Assembly (NCBI GenBank): GCA_937982605.1 | Contig: CALJLC010000020.1 | Span: forward strand, 1-6,267 | Length of the DNA stretch: 6,267 bases | DNA from: an uncultured Gemmatimonadales bacterium | GTDB lineage: Bacteria; Gemmatimonadota; Gemmatimonadetes; Longimicrobiales; Gaopeijiaceae | Reading direction: 5' to 3' | Shown: in pieces, positions 1-5,994 of the stretch | Position numbering within the stretch: the stretch's first letter is position 1 | Layout: each line of letters starts with the position of its first letter | Made by a program: the position numbers and the translations under genes | The notes under the pieces: model-generated | What the model saw: only the letters and a program-made list of their open reading frames with translations | Told to the model about the DNA's origin: nothing | Database searches by the model: none

Positions 1-2252
1 TCCAGCGGGTGCTCGGCCACGGCCAGGTCACCGTGCACGGACGCCACGGTCTGCTGAACCCGCTCGGCCCAGTCCGAGGCCATCGCGTCGAGCCGGACCG
101 CGTAGGTGAGCTCCCACCGTGCGCTCTGAGCGAAGGGCCAGAAGATCTGACCCGAGGGCGGGCGGGCGGGGTCGTGGTCCCGCATCGAGCGGACGACGCC
201 CACGATCGTCGCGGGGACAGGGACGAATTCCCGATCGATGTACCGAGTGGCCACGATCTGCCGGCCGACGACGGACTGCGCGTCGGGGAAGACGCGGGCC
301 GCGTACGCCGCGTCGACGATTACGACCGGATCCACCGTGCCGCTGTCGTCCGTCCGGAAAGAACGGCCTTCGACGAGGGTCGCTGCGATCGCTTCGAAAT
401 ACCCCGGGGTGACCGAGCGATGGTCGAACTGATATCGGCTCGCCTCGTTCGCGGCGACGGACGGGGGCGCCGCCGCGCCGACCCAGTTGGCCCAGTCCGC
501 CATGGGGATGTGCGAGGTGGCGCCGACTTGCTCCACGCCCGGGAGTCGCGAGACCGCGTCGCGCACCTCCTCGGCGAGGCGCGCCCGCTCCGCGTCTTCC
601 GGGAAGGTCCGATTGGAGATCCCGACGCGGAAGGTGGCCACGCCCTCCGACTCGAACCCGAGGTCGACCGCGTGCATTCGCGCCAGCGAGCCACCGAGCA
701 GCGTCGCCCCAGCCACCAGGATCATGCTGAGCGCAAGCTCGGCGACGACCGCCGCCCGCCGCGCGGCCACGGAGCCTCCACCGAGTGCACGGCTCGTGCG
801 CAGGGCCTGGGGGTCCTTCGGGAATCGTGTGGCGAGGAGGGGCGCCACGATCGTGGCGACGCCGATCAGGCAGACCACGCCCACCGCGGCCACCACCACG
901 CGAGGCTCCAGGTGCACGCTCTCGATGCCAGCCAGGCTCGAGGGTCGCAGGCCCCAGAGGAGCTCGAGCCCGACCGCCCCGACGAGGATGCCGGCCGTCG
1001 TGCCGAGCACGACCAGTAGCGCCACCTCCGCCAGGAGCAGACGGATCAGCCCGCGGCGAGTCGCTCCGAGACACTGCAGCAAGGCCAGCTCGTGGGTGCG
1101 GGCAGCCCGCCGGGCCATGAGAAGGCTCGTCACGTTCACGCACGTCAGCAGGAGGAAGGCGAACGCGCCCGCCAGGAGAGTGAAGAGCAGAGGCCGAAGC
1201 CAGTCGGTGGCGTCGTTCCGCAAGGAAACCGCGTGGAAGGCGTCGCCCGACGCCGCCATGTGCGCGTAGGTCGCGCGCAGTCGGTCGGAGACCTCCCGAG
1301 CCGCCCGATCCGCGGTCCGGAGGCCGACCCCGTCGGCCAGGCGGGCCACCGTCCTGAGGAATCGCGGCCCGCCGTCGTTGGAAGCGGCGATCCACGGATA
1401 GACCGTGAAGAGGTCGACGCGCGCGGGCACGCCGACGGCGTCGGGAAAGAGAAGGCGCGCGTCCGCGGGGAGCACGCCGACGACGGTCGCAGGTGATCCG
1501 TCGACCCGCAGCGTGCGGCCGACCACGCCCGGATCACTCTCCAGCTCGCGCTGCCAGAATGAGTGGCTCAGCAGAATCGAGCTCTCCCCGTCGTTGCCTT
1601 CGTCGGCTGCGAAGCCGGGCCCGAGGTGCATGTCGAGGCCCAGGAGACCAAAGAAGTTGGGGGTGATGAGCGCCGAGGAGACGAGGGCCGAGCGCTCGGC
1701 GAGCGAGACGGTGCGGGTCGTCGCCCAGATCCCCGCGACATCCTCGAAGACCGCGGACTCGGAGCGGAGCGCGTCGACCTGGACGCCGGAGAGAGGGAGG
1801 CGACCGGAGTCGAAGCCGTCGAGGCGGTTCCAGATGAAGACCAGCTCGTCGGGTTCGTCGTACGGCGGCGGTCGGAGAAGCACCGCATCCACGACGCTGA
1901 GAAGCGCCACGGTGACACCGATCCCCAGCCCCAGTGAGCCCACGACGGCGGCACCGAGCGCGCGGTCGCGACGGAGGGCCTTGCCCGCGTGCCGCACGTC
2001 GGCGACCCACGCCCGGACACCCGCCGGGCTGGAGGGCCCCGCCCGACGCGACCGGAGCGACCACGCCAGGCGCAGCGTCGTGGGCGAGAGGAGCTGAGCA
2101 AGGTGCCACACGTGGCCCCGAAGGCCCCCGCCGATGCCGCGGCGTGCCGCGTCCCTCCGGAGATCCTCGAGGAAGTCGACGCGATAGCGGTCGGGCAGGA
2201 GGAGCCGATACGCCGCTCGGGCCCACTCCGGAATCGGATCCGGCCTCTTCAT
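1..2252 (-). CDS. ADOP-family ABC transporter permease 1 (MacB/FtsX type), C-terminus cut by window edge
   Basis: Inner-membrane permease of the ADOP family, related to MacB/FtsX exporters; substrate unknown. My own reading of the minus strand gives one uninterrupted frame of 750 residues from ATG 2252. In order: a soluble prefix domain (about residues 1-75, with EWARAAYRLLLPDRYR and FLEDL); TM1 (about 96-120); a MacB-like extracytoplasmic domain (about 120-345, with SFWQRELESDPGVVGRTLRVDG); an FtsX block of TM2 to TM4 (about 352-470) carrying CVNVTSLLMARRAARTHELA, with Cys371; TM5 (about 497-520); and a second MacB-like domain. The last three helices and the usual PLxxLR C-terminus lie beyond the window. 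No ATPase gene adjoins it on the visible side. ATG 2252 gives the expected family N-terminus, but in-frame GTGs at 2297 and 2306 cannot be excluded. Family assignment is firm; function is not. Confidence 0.93.
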   Translation of the reverse strand, partial: MKRPDPIPEWARAAYRLLLPDRYRVDFLEDLRRDAARRGIGGGLRGHVWHLAQLLSPTTLRLAWSLRSRRAGPSSPAGVRAWVADVRHAGKALRRDRALGAAVVGSLGLGIGVTVALLSVVDAVLLRPPPYDEPDELVFIWNRLDGFDSGRLPLSGVQVDALRSESAVFEDVAGIWATTRTVSLAERSALVSSALITPNFFGLLGLDMHLGPGFAADEGNDGESSILLSHSFWQRELESDPGVVGRTLRVDGSPATVVGVLPADARLLFPDAVGVPARVDLFTVYPWIAASNDGGPRFLRTVARLADGVGLRTADRAAREVSDRLRATYAHMAASGDAFHAVSLRNDATDWLRPLLFTLLAGAFAFLLLTCVNVTSLLMARRAARTHELALLQCLGATRRGLIRLLLAEVALLVVLGTTAGILVGAVGLELLWGLRPSSLAGIESVHLEPRVVVAAVGVVCLIGVATIVAPLLATRFPKDPQALRTSRALGGGSVAARRAAVVAELALSMILVAGATLLGGSLARMHAVDLGFESEGVATFRVGISNRTFPEDAERARLAEEVRDAVSRLPGVEQVGATSHIPMADWANWVGAAAPPSVAANEASRYQFDHRSVTPGYFEAIAATLVEGRSFRTDDSGTVDPVVIVDAAYAARVFPDAQSVVGRQIVATRYIDREFVPVPATIVGVVRSMRDHDPARPPSGQIFWPFAQSARWELTYAVRLDAMASDWAERVQQTVASVHGDLAVAEHPL

Positions 2253-2272
2253 CGGACGAATGATCCGTTCAT
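2249..2272 (-). CDS. Possible 7-codon upstream ORF coupled to ADOP permease 1
   Basis: On the minus strand an ATG at 2272 opens a frame encoding MNGSFVR and ends at a TGA (2251-2249). That TGA overlaps the permease start ATG (2252-2250) in an ATGA arrangement. A GAGG Shine-Dalgarno-like motif (2282-2279) lies 6 nt before the ATG and is the best ribosome-binding site near the permease start, which has no good one of its own. The sequence therefore permits translational coupling, with ribosomes loading on the mini-ORF and restarting on the permease. Alternatively it is chance, and the permease starts at an in-frame upstream GTG. No homology claim is possible at this length. Confidence 0.3.
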   Translation of the reverse strand: MNGSFVR

Positions 2273-2343
2273 GGTCGTCCTCGACACCTCGCCACACCTC
2301 CGCCACTGTCCCGGGCGCGCCCCGAGGAGCGTGCCGCTCGACA

Positions 2344-2371
2344 ATAATATGACACAGTCGGAAAATGGCAA
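2344..2371 (-). promoter_or_regulatory. Predicted leftward promoter of ADOP permease 1
   Basis: On the minus strand, TTGCCA (2371-2366; 5 of 6 matches to TTGACA) is followed after 16 bp by TATTAT (2349-2344; 5 of 6 matches to TATAAT). Transcription would start near 2337, leaving a leader of about 85 nt before the permease ATG. This is the most AT-rich stretch on that side of the intergenic region. The tandem operator lies about 47 bp upstream of the -35 box, so direct occlusion of this promoter by PadR at that site is not obvious. Assigned by consensus match only. Confidence 0.5.
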
Positions 2372-2382
2372 TCCGCCCGCGA

Positions 2383-2395
2383 CGTGCGACGCACG
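2383..2395. repeat. 13-bp dyad between the two divergent promoters
   Basis: CGTGCG-A-CGCACG is a perfect 6-bp inverted repeat around a single central base. It sits between the leftward and rightward promoters, about midway between the leftward -35 box and the rightward -35 box. Its sequence is unrelated to the nearby GTCGATCGAC elements. It could be a second regulator site or a chance GC palindrome. Confidence 0.3.
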
Positions 2396-2409
2396 GCTCC
2401 CGGCTCGAC

Positions 2410-2438
2410 TTGCCGCCTATAGTCGATCGACATATAGT
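2410..2438 (+). promoter_or_regulatory. Predicted promoter of the padR-ADOP2 operon
   Basis: TTGCCG (2410-2415; 4 of 6 matches to the -35 consensus) is separated by 17 bp from TATAGT (2433-2438; 5 of 6 matches to the -10 consensus). Transcription would start near 2445, giving a leader of about 22 nt that carries the AGGGAAGG ribosome-binding site before padR. The spacer and -10 box are overlaid by the tandem palindromes at 2418-2449, the usual arrangement for an autorepressed promoter. Confidence 0.6.
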
Positions 2439-2449
2439 CGATCGACTAT
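2418..2449. promoter_or_regulatory. Tandem palindromic operator, probable PadR binding site
   Basis: A 14-bp sequence, TATAGTCGATCGAC, occurs twice in direct orientation (2418-2431 and 2433-2446) with a period of 15 bp. Each copy contains the 10-bp palindrome GTCGATCGAC. In the second copy the symmetry extends to the perfect 16-bp palindrome ATAGTCGATCGACTAT (2434-2449). The first copy falls in the -35/-10 spacer and the second covers the -10 box and the likely start site. PadR proteins bind dyad operators as dimers and commonly repress their own promoters, so PadR from the adjacent gene is the natural ligand. The binding partner is inferred; the repeats are seen directly. Confidence 0.7.
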
Positions 2450-2466
2450 TACCCAGGGAAGGCGAC

Positions 2467-2787
2467 ATGTCCGATCACCCCGGGATCCCGCTGGCGCCAC
2501 GTGACTACCTGATCCTGGTCATCCTCGCCGAGGGCCCCACGCACGGCTACGGCATCGTCACCGCCGCGGAGCGGTCGACCCGCGCGGAGGTACCCCTCGA
2601 TCCGGCGAACCTCTACCGGGCCCTGAAGCGCATGCTTCGAGACGGATGGGTCGACCGGATCGACGACGAAGAGGAACGCGCGCGCTTCGAGCTGACCCCG
2701 CTCGGAAGGGAGATCCTCGGTGCCGAGACGCGTCGCCTCGACGAGCTCCTGCAGCGGGCGCACCGGCTTCTCTCGGAGGAGGGGTGA
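2467..2787 (+). CDS. PadR-family transcriptional regulator
   Basis: Small winged-helix DNA-binding protein of 106 residues, expected to act as a dimer and repress its own operon. The wHTH core covers about residues 10-80: PRDYLILVILAEGPTHGYGIV is the classic PadR N-terminal helix pair, LDPANLYRALKRMLRDGWV is the recognition helix region, and the acidic segment DDEEERARFELTPLG is the wing. A short C-terminal helix (about 84-104, AETRRLDELLQRAHRLL) probably dimerises; this minimal form is usual for PadR partners of ADOP permeases. ATG 2467 was chosen because AGGGAAGG (2455-2462) lies just upstream and the protein begins at the usual family position. The frame is open further upstream, but that would run through the promoter and operator. 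The gene overlaps the next one by 4 nt, indicating co-transcription and coupled translation. The signal sensed is unknown. Confidence 0.93.
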   Translation: MSDHPGIPLAPRDYLILVILAEGPTHGYGIVTAAERSTRAEVPLDPANLYRALKRMLRDGWVDRIDDEEERARFELTPLGREILGAETRRLDELLQRAHRLLSEEG

Positions 2788-5435
2788 GGCAGGATCCGTG
2801 GGTCGTACGTCTCTACGGGGCACTCGTCGGCCTCGGCCCGGCGGGGTTCCGCGAGCTCGCCGGAGACGATGCGGCGGAGACGTTCGCGGCGATGTGGCGG
2901 GCGCGGAGCGGACGGCGCCGCGTCACGCTTGTGGCGGTGGCGTTCCCACGGCTGGTCGGTGTGCTCGCGGCCGAGTGGTGGGACGTGTTCTTCCGGAGGT
3001 CGGTGGGCGGCCCCGGGCATCGTGAAAGGGGAGGAGGGGAGGAGATGGGCGACTGGATCCGTAGCGTACGCCACGCGCTGCGCAGCCTGGGGCGCGCGCC
3101 GGCGATCCCGGCGAGCGTGATGCTTCTGACCGGCCTGGGCGTCGGTACGGTCGTGACCGTGTTCACGGTCGCCGACCACCTCTTCCTGCGGGCGCTCCCC
3201 TACCCGGAGGCCGACCGCCTCGTCTTCGTGGAGGGCGGCTCGTACTCCTATCCCGTCGTACGACGGCTCGAAGATGTCCCGGCGGTCTCCGAATGGGCCG
3301 CGGCGGCGGCGGGGGAGGCGACGCTGACGGGTGAGGGTGATCCGCTCGTCATCCGCCAGGCGAGGGTGAGTCCGGCCTTCTTCGACGTGTTCGGCGGCCG
3401 CACGGCTTCCGGGCGCCTCTTCGACAGGTCCGACTACGGCGCTTCCGACGTCGCCGTGGTGAGCGCCGCCGCGTGGCGGCGGATCTGGGGAGGCGACCCG
3501 CAGCTGGTGGGGCGCACCATCCGGATCGACGGCGCTCCGGCGACCGTGGTCGGAATCCTCGACGCGGGCTTCGTGCCACCGGCCCGCGTCTCCGGACGCG
3601 AGGTGGACGTGTGGCGGCCGGTCGATCTCGCCTCCGAGATCGGGACCTCGCAGGACTACTACATCTTCGAGATCTCCGGACGCATCGCGCCGGGCGCCAC
3701 GCTCGAGGCCGTGCGCGACGAGGTCGACGGTGTCGCGCGTCGGCTCGCCGAGGAGTTCCCGGCCCGCTACCGGAACTCGCGCGGCGATCACCGTACGATG
3801 CCGGTGACCTCGCTGGCGGAGGCCACCGTGGGCGACGTGCGTCGACCGATCGGCCTTCTGTTCGCCGGAGCCGTGGTGCTGCTCCTCATCGCGTGCGCCA
3901 ACATCGCGCACCTCATGCTGGCGCGGGGCCTGGGTCGGGCGCGGGAGTTCGCCGTCCGCCGGGCGATGGGCGCGGGAGGGCTGCGACTGGCGCGGCAGCT
4001 CCTCGTCGAGTCGCTGCTCCTGGGCCTGGGCGGTGGGGCGGTCGCGGTCGGTGTGGCGTGGCTCGCCGTCGGTGCGCTTCGAGCGCGGGCACCCGTCGAG
4101 ATCCCGCGCCTCGCCGAGGTCTCGGTGGACCTGACCGCCCTCGTCGTCGCGCTCGGCGTGGCGGGGCTGACCGGCGTGCTGTTCGGGCTGGGACCCACGA
4201 TCGGGACCGTACTCGGCAAGCCGCTGGCGCCCATGCTGCGGAGCGGAGACCGGGCGTCCACGAGCGGCCCCGGCACGCGACGCCTGAGAGCCGCGATGGT
4301 CGTGGCCGAGGTCGCGCTCTCCCTGGTGCTCGTCCTTCAGGCCGGGCTGCTGACGAGGAGCGTGCTGAGCCTGAATCGCGTGGATCCGGGCTTTCGGACC
4401 GAAGGGCTCTGGCGCGCGCCGCTCGAGCTCGGACCGATCGAGGAGGCCGAAGGAGGCGTGGGCCGGATCGAGGCGATCCGCGACGCCCTGGCGTCTGCCC
4501 CCGGGATCCGCGGGGTGACGTACGGGGTGACGCTACCGCTCGAGCTCACCGGAGGTCGACGGTGCTGCCACGTGGTCTGGCTGGCCGCCTCGGTCGGGGC
4601 GGAAGACGGCTCGCTGACCCGATGGCACCCCGTCGGGCACGACTACTTCGACGTCCTGCAGATCCCGCTGCTGGAGGGCGCGTCGTGGGACCCGGAGGTC
4701 GCCGCGGTCGAGCCCGTTCCGGTCGTGGTGAACGCGGCGCTGGCGCTCGCCTCTTTCGGCACCACGGACGGCGTGATCGGGAGGACACTCGCCGTCGGCC
4801 CGCGGTCGGCCGTCGTCGTCGGGGTCGCCGCCGACGTGCGGCACTACGGGCTCGACGTGGTCGACGAGCCCGCGCTCTACTCGGCCCCGACCTTTCTGGA
4901 CCAGGCGAGTCTGGCCGTTCGGGCGGATCCGGGCGTCGACGTGGCCCGGACGACTCGGGAGGCCGTGTGGAGCGTCGACCCGGATCTGCCGGTGCCCACC
5001 GTCGAGTCGATGGAAGCGGTGGAGCGCCGGTCGACCGTCGGCCGCCGCTTCGACTCCGCGCTCAGCGGGGCGTTCAGCGTCGTCGCGCTCCTCCTCGCCG
5101 CCGGCGGGCTCGCCGGCACGCTCTTCTTCCTGGTCCGGGAGCGTCGCCGCGAGATCGGGATCCGCATGACGTTGGGCGCGGCCTCCCCGACGGTCGTTGC
5201 GGAGGTCGTGCGGCGCGGGGTGGGGTGGGCGGTTGCCGGGATCGTGCTCGGGGTCGCCGGCGGTCTCGCGGCCGCACGGCTGCTCGAGAGCCGTCTCTTC
5301 GGCGTGAGCAGCGCCGACGCGCTCACGGTGGCGGCGACGTCGGCGCTGCTGCTCGCCGTCGCTGTCGCGGCGAGCTGGCTTCCGGCCCGGAGCGCGGCGC
5401 GGACCGATCCGCTGGAGACGCTGCGGGCGGAGTAG
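2784..5435 (+). CDS. ADOP-family ABC transporter permease 2 (MacB/FtsX type), complete
   Basis: Complete 883-aa inner-membrane permease with no partner ATPase in the window; substrate unknown. In order: a prefix domain (about residues 1-75, RLYGALVGLGPAGFRELAGD to AEWWDVFFRR); a Gly/Glu-rich linker; MGDWIRSVRHALRSL; TM1 (about 108-133); a MacB-like periplasmic domain (about 135-350); TM2 (about 356-380, with CANIAHLMLARGLGRAREFA and Cys371); TM3 (about 406-432); TM4 (about 452-472); TM5 (about 505-527); a second periplasmic domain (about 530-750, with vicinal Cys594-Cys595); TM6 (about 756-780), followed by RERRREIGIRMTLGA; TM7 (about 812-834); TM8 (about 846-866); and the canonical tail LPARSAARTDPLETLRAE. 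This is the duplicated 4+4 helix plan of the family. GTG 2784 was chosen for its GTGA overlap with the padR stop and the strong GGAGGAGG just upstream. An internal ATG at 3045 is a plausible second start. The frame is open upstream to 2646, but that stretch is out-of-frame padR. Confidence 0.93.
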   Translation: MRQDPWVVRLYGALVGLGPAGFRELAGDDAAETFAAMWRARSGRRRVTLVAVAFPRLVGVLAAEWWDVFFRRSVGGPGHRERGGGEEMGDWIRSVRHALRSLGRAPAIPASVMLLTGLGVGTVVTVFTVADHLFLRALPYPEADRLVFVEGGSYSYPVVRRLEDVPAVSEWAAAAAGEATLTGEGDPLVIRQARVSPAFFDVFGGRTASGRLFDRSDYGASDVAVVSAAAWRRIWGGDPQLVGRTIRIDGAPATVVGILDAGFVPPARVSGREVDVWRPVDLASEIGTSQDYYIFEISGRIAPGATLEAVRDEVDGVARRLAEEFPARYRNSRGDHRTMPVTSLAEATVGDVRRPIGLLFAGAVVLLLIACANIAHLMLARGLGRAREFAVRRAMGAGGLRLARQLLVESLLLGLGGGAVAVGVAWLAVGALRARAPVEIPRLAEVSVDLTALVVALGVAGLTGVLFGLGPTIGTVLGKPLAPMLRSGDRASTSGPGTRRLRAAMVVAEVALSLVLVLQAGLLTRSVLSLNRVDPGFRTEGLWRAPLELGPIEEAEGGVGRIEAIRDALASAPGIRGVTYGVTLPLELTGGRRCCHVVWLAASVGAEDGSLTRWHPVGHDYFDVLQIPLLEGASWDPEVAAVEPVPVVVNAALALASFGTTDGVIGRTLAVGPRSAVVVGVAADVRHYGLDVVDEPALYSAPTFLDQASLAVRADPGVDVARTTREAVWSVDPDLPVPTVESMEAVERRSTVGRRFDSALSGAFSVVALLLAAGGLAGTLFFLVRERRREIGIRMTLGAASPTVVAEVVRRGVGWAVAGIVLGVAGGLAAARLLESRLFGVSSADALTVAATSALLLAVAVAASWLPARSAARTDPLETLRAE
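3027..3047 (+). promoter_or_regulatory. Internal Shine-Dalgarno-like run and ATG inside ADOP permease 2
   Basis: A purine run rich in GGAGG motifs (3027-3044) ends directly at an in-frame ATG (3045-3047, residue 88). The ATG opens MGDWIRSVRHALRSL, which resembles the usual N-terminus of stand-alone MacB/FtsX-type permeases, and it lies exactly between the prefix domain and TM1. It could produce a second, prefix-less permease isoform, mark a former start codon retained after domain fusion, or simply encode the Gly/Glu linker. Confidence 0.35.
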
Positions 5436-5474
5436 CAGGCACCCCGGGGCTGCACCGGCGCCGGCGCGCGCGCC
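5435..5474 (+). terminator. Possible weak terminator or GC palindromes after ADOP permease 2
   Basis: Directly after the permease stop codon are self-complementary GC blocks: CCCCGGGG (5442-5449), CCGGCGCCGG (5455-5464) and GGCGCGCGCGCC (5463-5474). They can fold into strong hairpins, but only a TTG follows, so a classical intrinsic terminator is not present. They may halt transcription by structure alone or help Rho. Low confidence. Confidence 0.2.
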
Positions 5475-5481
5475 TTGAACC

Positions 5482-5498
5482 TCGAGATCGACTCTCGA
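5482..5498. repeat. 17-bp dyad in the convergent intergenic region
   Basis: TCGAGA-TCGAC-TCTCGA has perfect 6-bp arms around a 5-nt centre. The central GATCGAC string (5487-5492, partly in the arm) recalls part of the padR operator core GTCGATCGAC, though the overall symmetry differs. It could be a hairpin in the 3' untranslated region of the padR-ADOP2 transcript or a protein site. Confidence 0.3.
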
Positions 5499-5513
5499 TG
5501 GACGATCTAGGAG

Positions 5514-5533
5514 TTGTATATTACAAATAATAT
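5514..5533. other. AT-rich island with a TTGTA/TACAA dyad
   Basis: A 20-bp almost pure A/T stretch stands out in a very GC-rich background. Its first 13 bases form TTGTA-TAT-TACAA (5514-5526), a perfect 5-bp dyad, followed by AATAATAT. PadR-type operators often have TGTA/TACA-like half-sites, so a regulator site is possible. It could also be a promoter element for an antisense or small transcript, or a low-stability site between two convergent genes. No matching -35 box at standard spacing was found on either strand. Confidence 0.4.
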
Positions 5534-5619
5534 CGGAACACCCCCTTGAGTCCGCCTCCTGGATGCTCCAGCGCGTGCCCGCAGAGTCGAAGCCCGGTCC
5601 CGACGCTTTCGGCCCCCCG

Positions 5620-5994
5620 TCACGATCGGGGCGGCGTCGCGTAGAGCAGGAGCACACCGATCAGCACGAGCGCCGGAACGTCGCCGATGAGGTGCGTCCG
5701 TTCCGTCGGATCCAGAACCGCCTGCACGGCCATGATCAGGCCGTGGACGACGCTCGACCATCCCGCGAAGAGGATGAGGCTGCGGTGCTCGGCCGGCGCT
5801 CGACTGGCGATCAGGAGGAAGACGCCCAGGGTCGCGTAGACGCCGAGGAACATGACTTCGTACTCGATCTGGCCCGGACTCCACGCGAAGCCCGCCGGCC
5901 AGAGGCGCATGAGGACCCCGATGCCGAGGATGAAGACGACGCCGGTGGCGGTGAGAATGAGCCGGGTCGGGCGGGTCGCTGCGGATTCGGGCAT
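5620..5994 (-). CDS. Small four-helix membrane protein, DUF6632-like
   Basis: Protein of 124 residues with four predicted transmembrane helices: about 11-30 (RLILTATGVVFILGIGVLMR), 48-64, 73-93 and 102-118. The most family-like stretches are RLWPAGFAWSPGQIEYEVM (30-48), GVYATLGVFLLIASR and GWSSVVHGLIMAVQA. From memory these match uncharacterised DUF6632-type membrane proteins; I could not check this. The function is unknown, and no catalytic motif is evident. ATG 5994 was chosen because GAGG lies 6 nt upstream (GGTGAGGAATCCC before the ATG). The frame is open further upstream to 6180, but that part encodes a Pro/Ser/Arg-rich stretch with no membrane helix and is probably untranslated. The gene is convergent with ADOP permease 2 and shows no operon link to it. 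The stop codon lies in the loop of a CCCCG/CGGGG hairpin (5615-5631) that lacks a U-tract. Confidence 0.85.
   Translation of the reverse strand: MPESAATRPTRLILTATGVVFILGIGVLMRLWPAGFAWSPGQIEYEVMFLGVYATLGVFLLIASRAPAEHRSLILFAGWSSVVHGLIMAVQAVLDPTERTHLIGDVPALVLIGVLLLYATPPRS

Noticed and set aside
28..1395. Long minus-strand open frame of about 455 codons, very rich in Arg, Gly and Pro
   Set aside because: It is a shifted frame of ADOP permease 1. The true frame gives recognisable membrane helices and FtsX motifs over the whole span, while this one gives low-complexity sequence.
2365..2466. N-terminal extension of PadR to an upstream ATG
   Set aside because: It would translate through the -35/-10 region and the operator. 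ATG 2467 has a good ribosome-binding site and gives the normal PadR N-terminus.
2613..3911. Antisense open frame of about 432 codons opposite padR and ADOP2
   Set aside because: It has Arg/His/Asp-rich composition with no domain or ribosome-binding site, and lies opposite two well-supported genes. Long spurious frames are expected at this GC content.
3473..5530. Plus-strand open frame of about 685 codons inside ADOP2
   Set aside because: It is a shifted frame of the permease, dominated by Arg, Gly and Ala, without membrane helices or motifs.
5615..5631. CCCCG/CGGGG hairpin at the end of the DUF6632-like gene as an intrinsic terminator
   Set aside because: The stem is only 5 bp, contains the stop codon in its loop and has no following U-tract.
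4533..5657. Antisense open frame of about 374 codons opposite ADOP2
   Set aside because: It is charged low-complexity sequence with no initiation signal; a shadow of permease codons.
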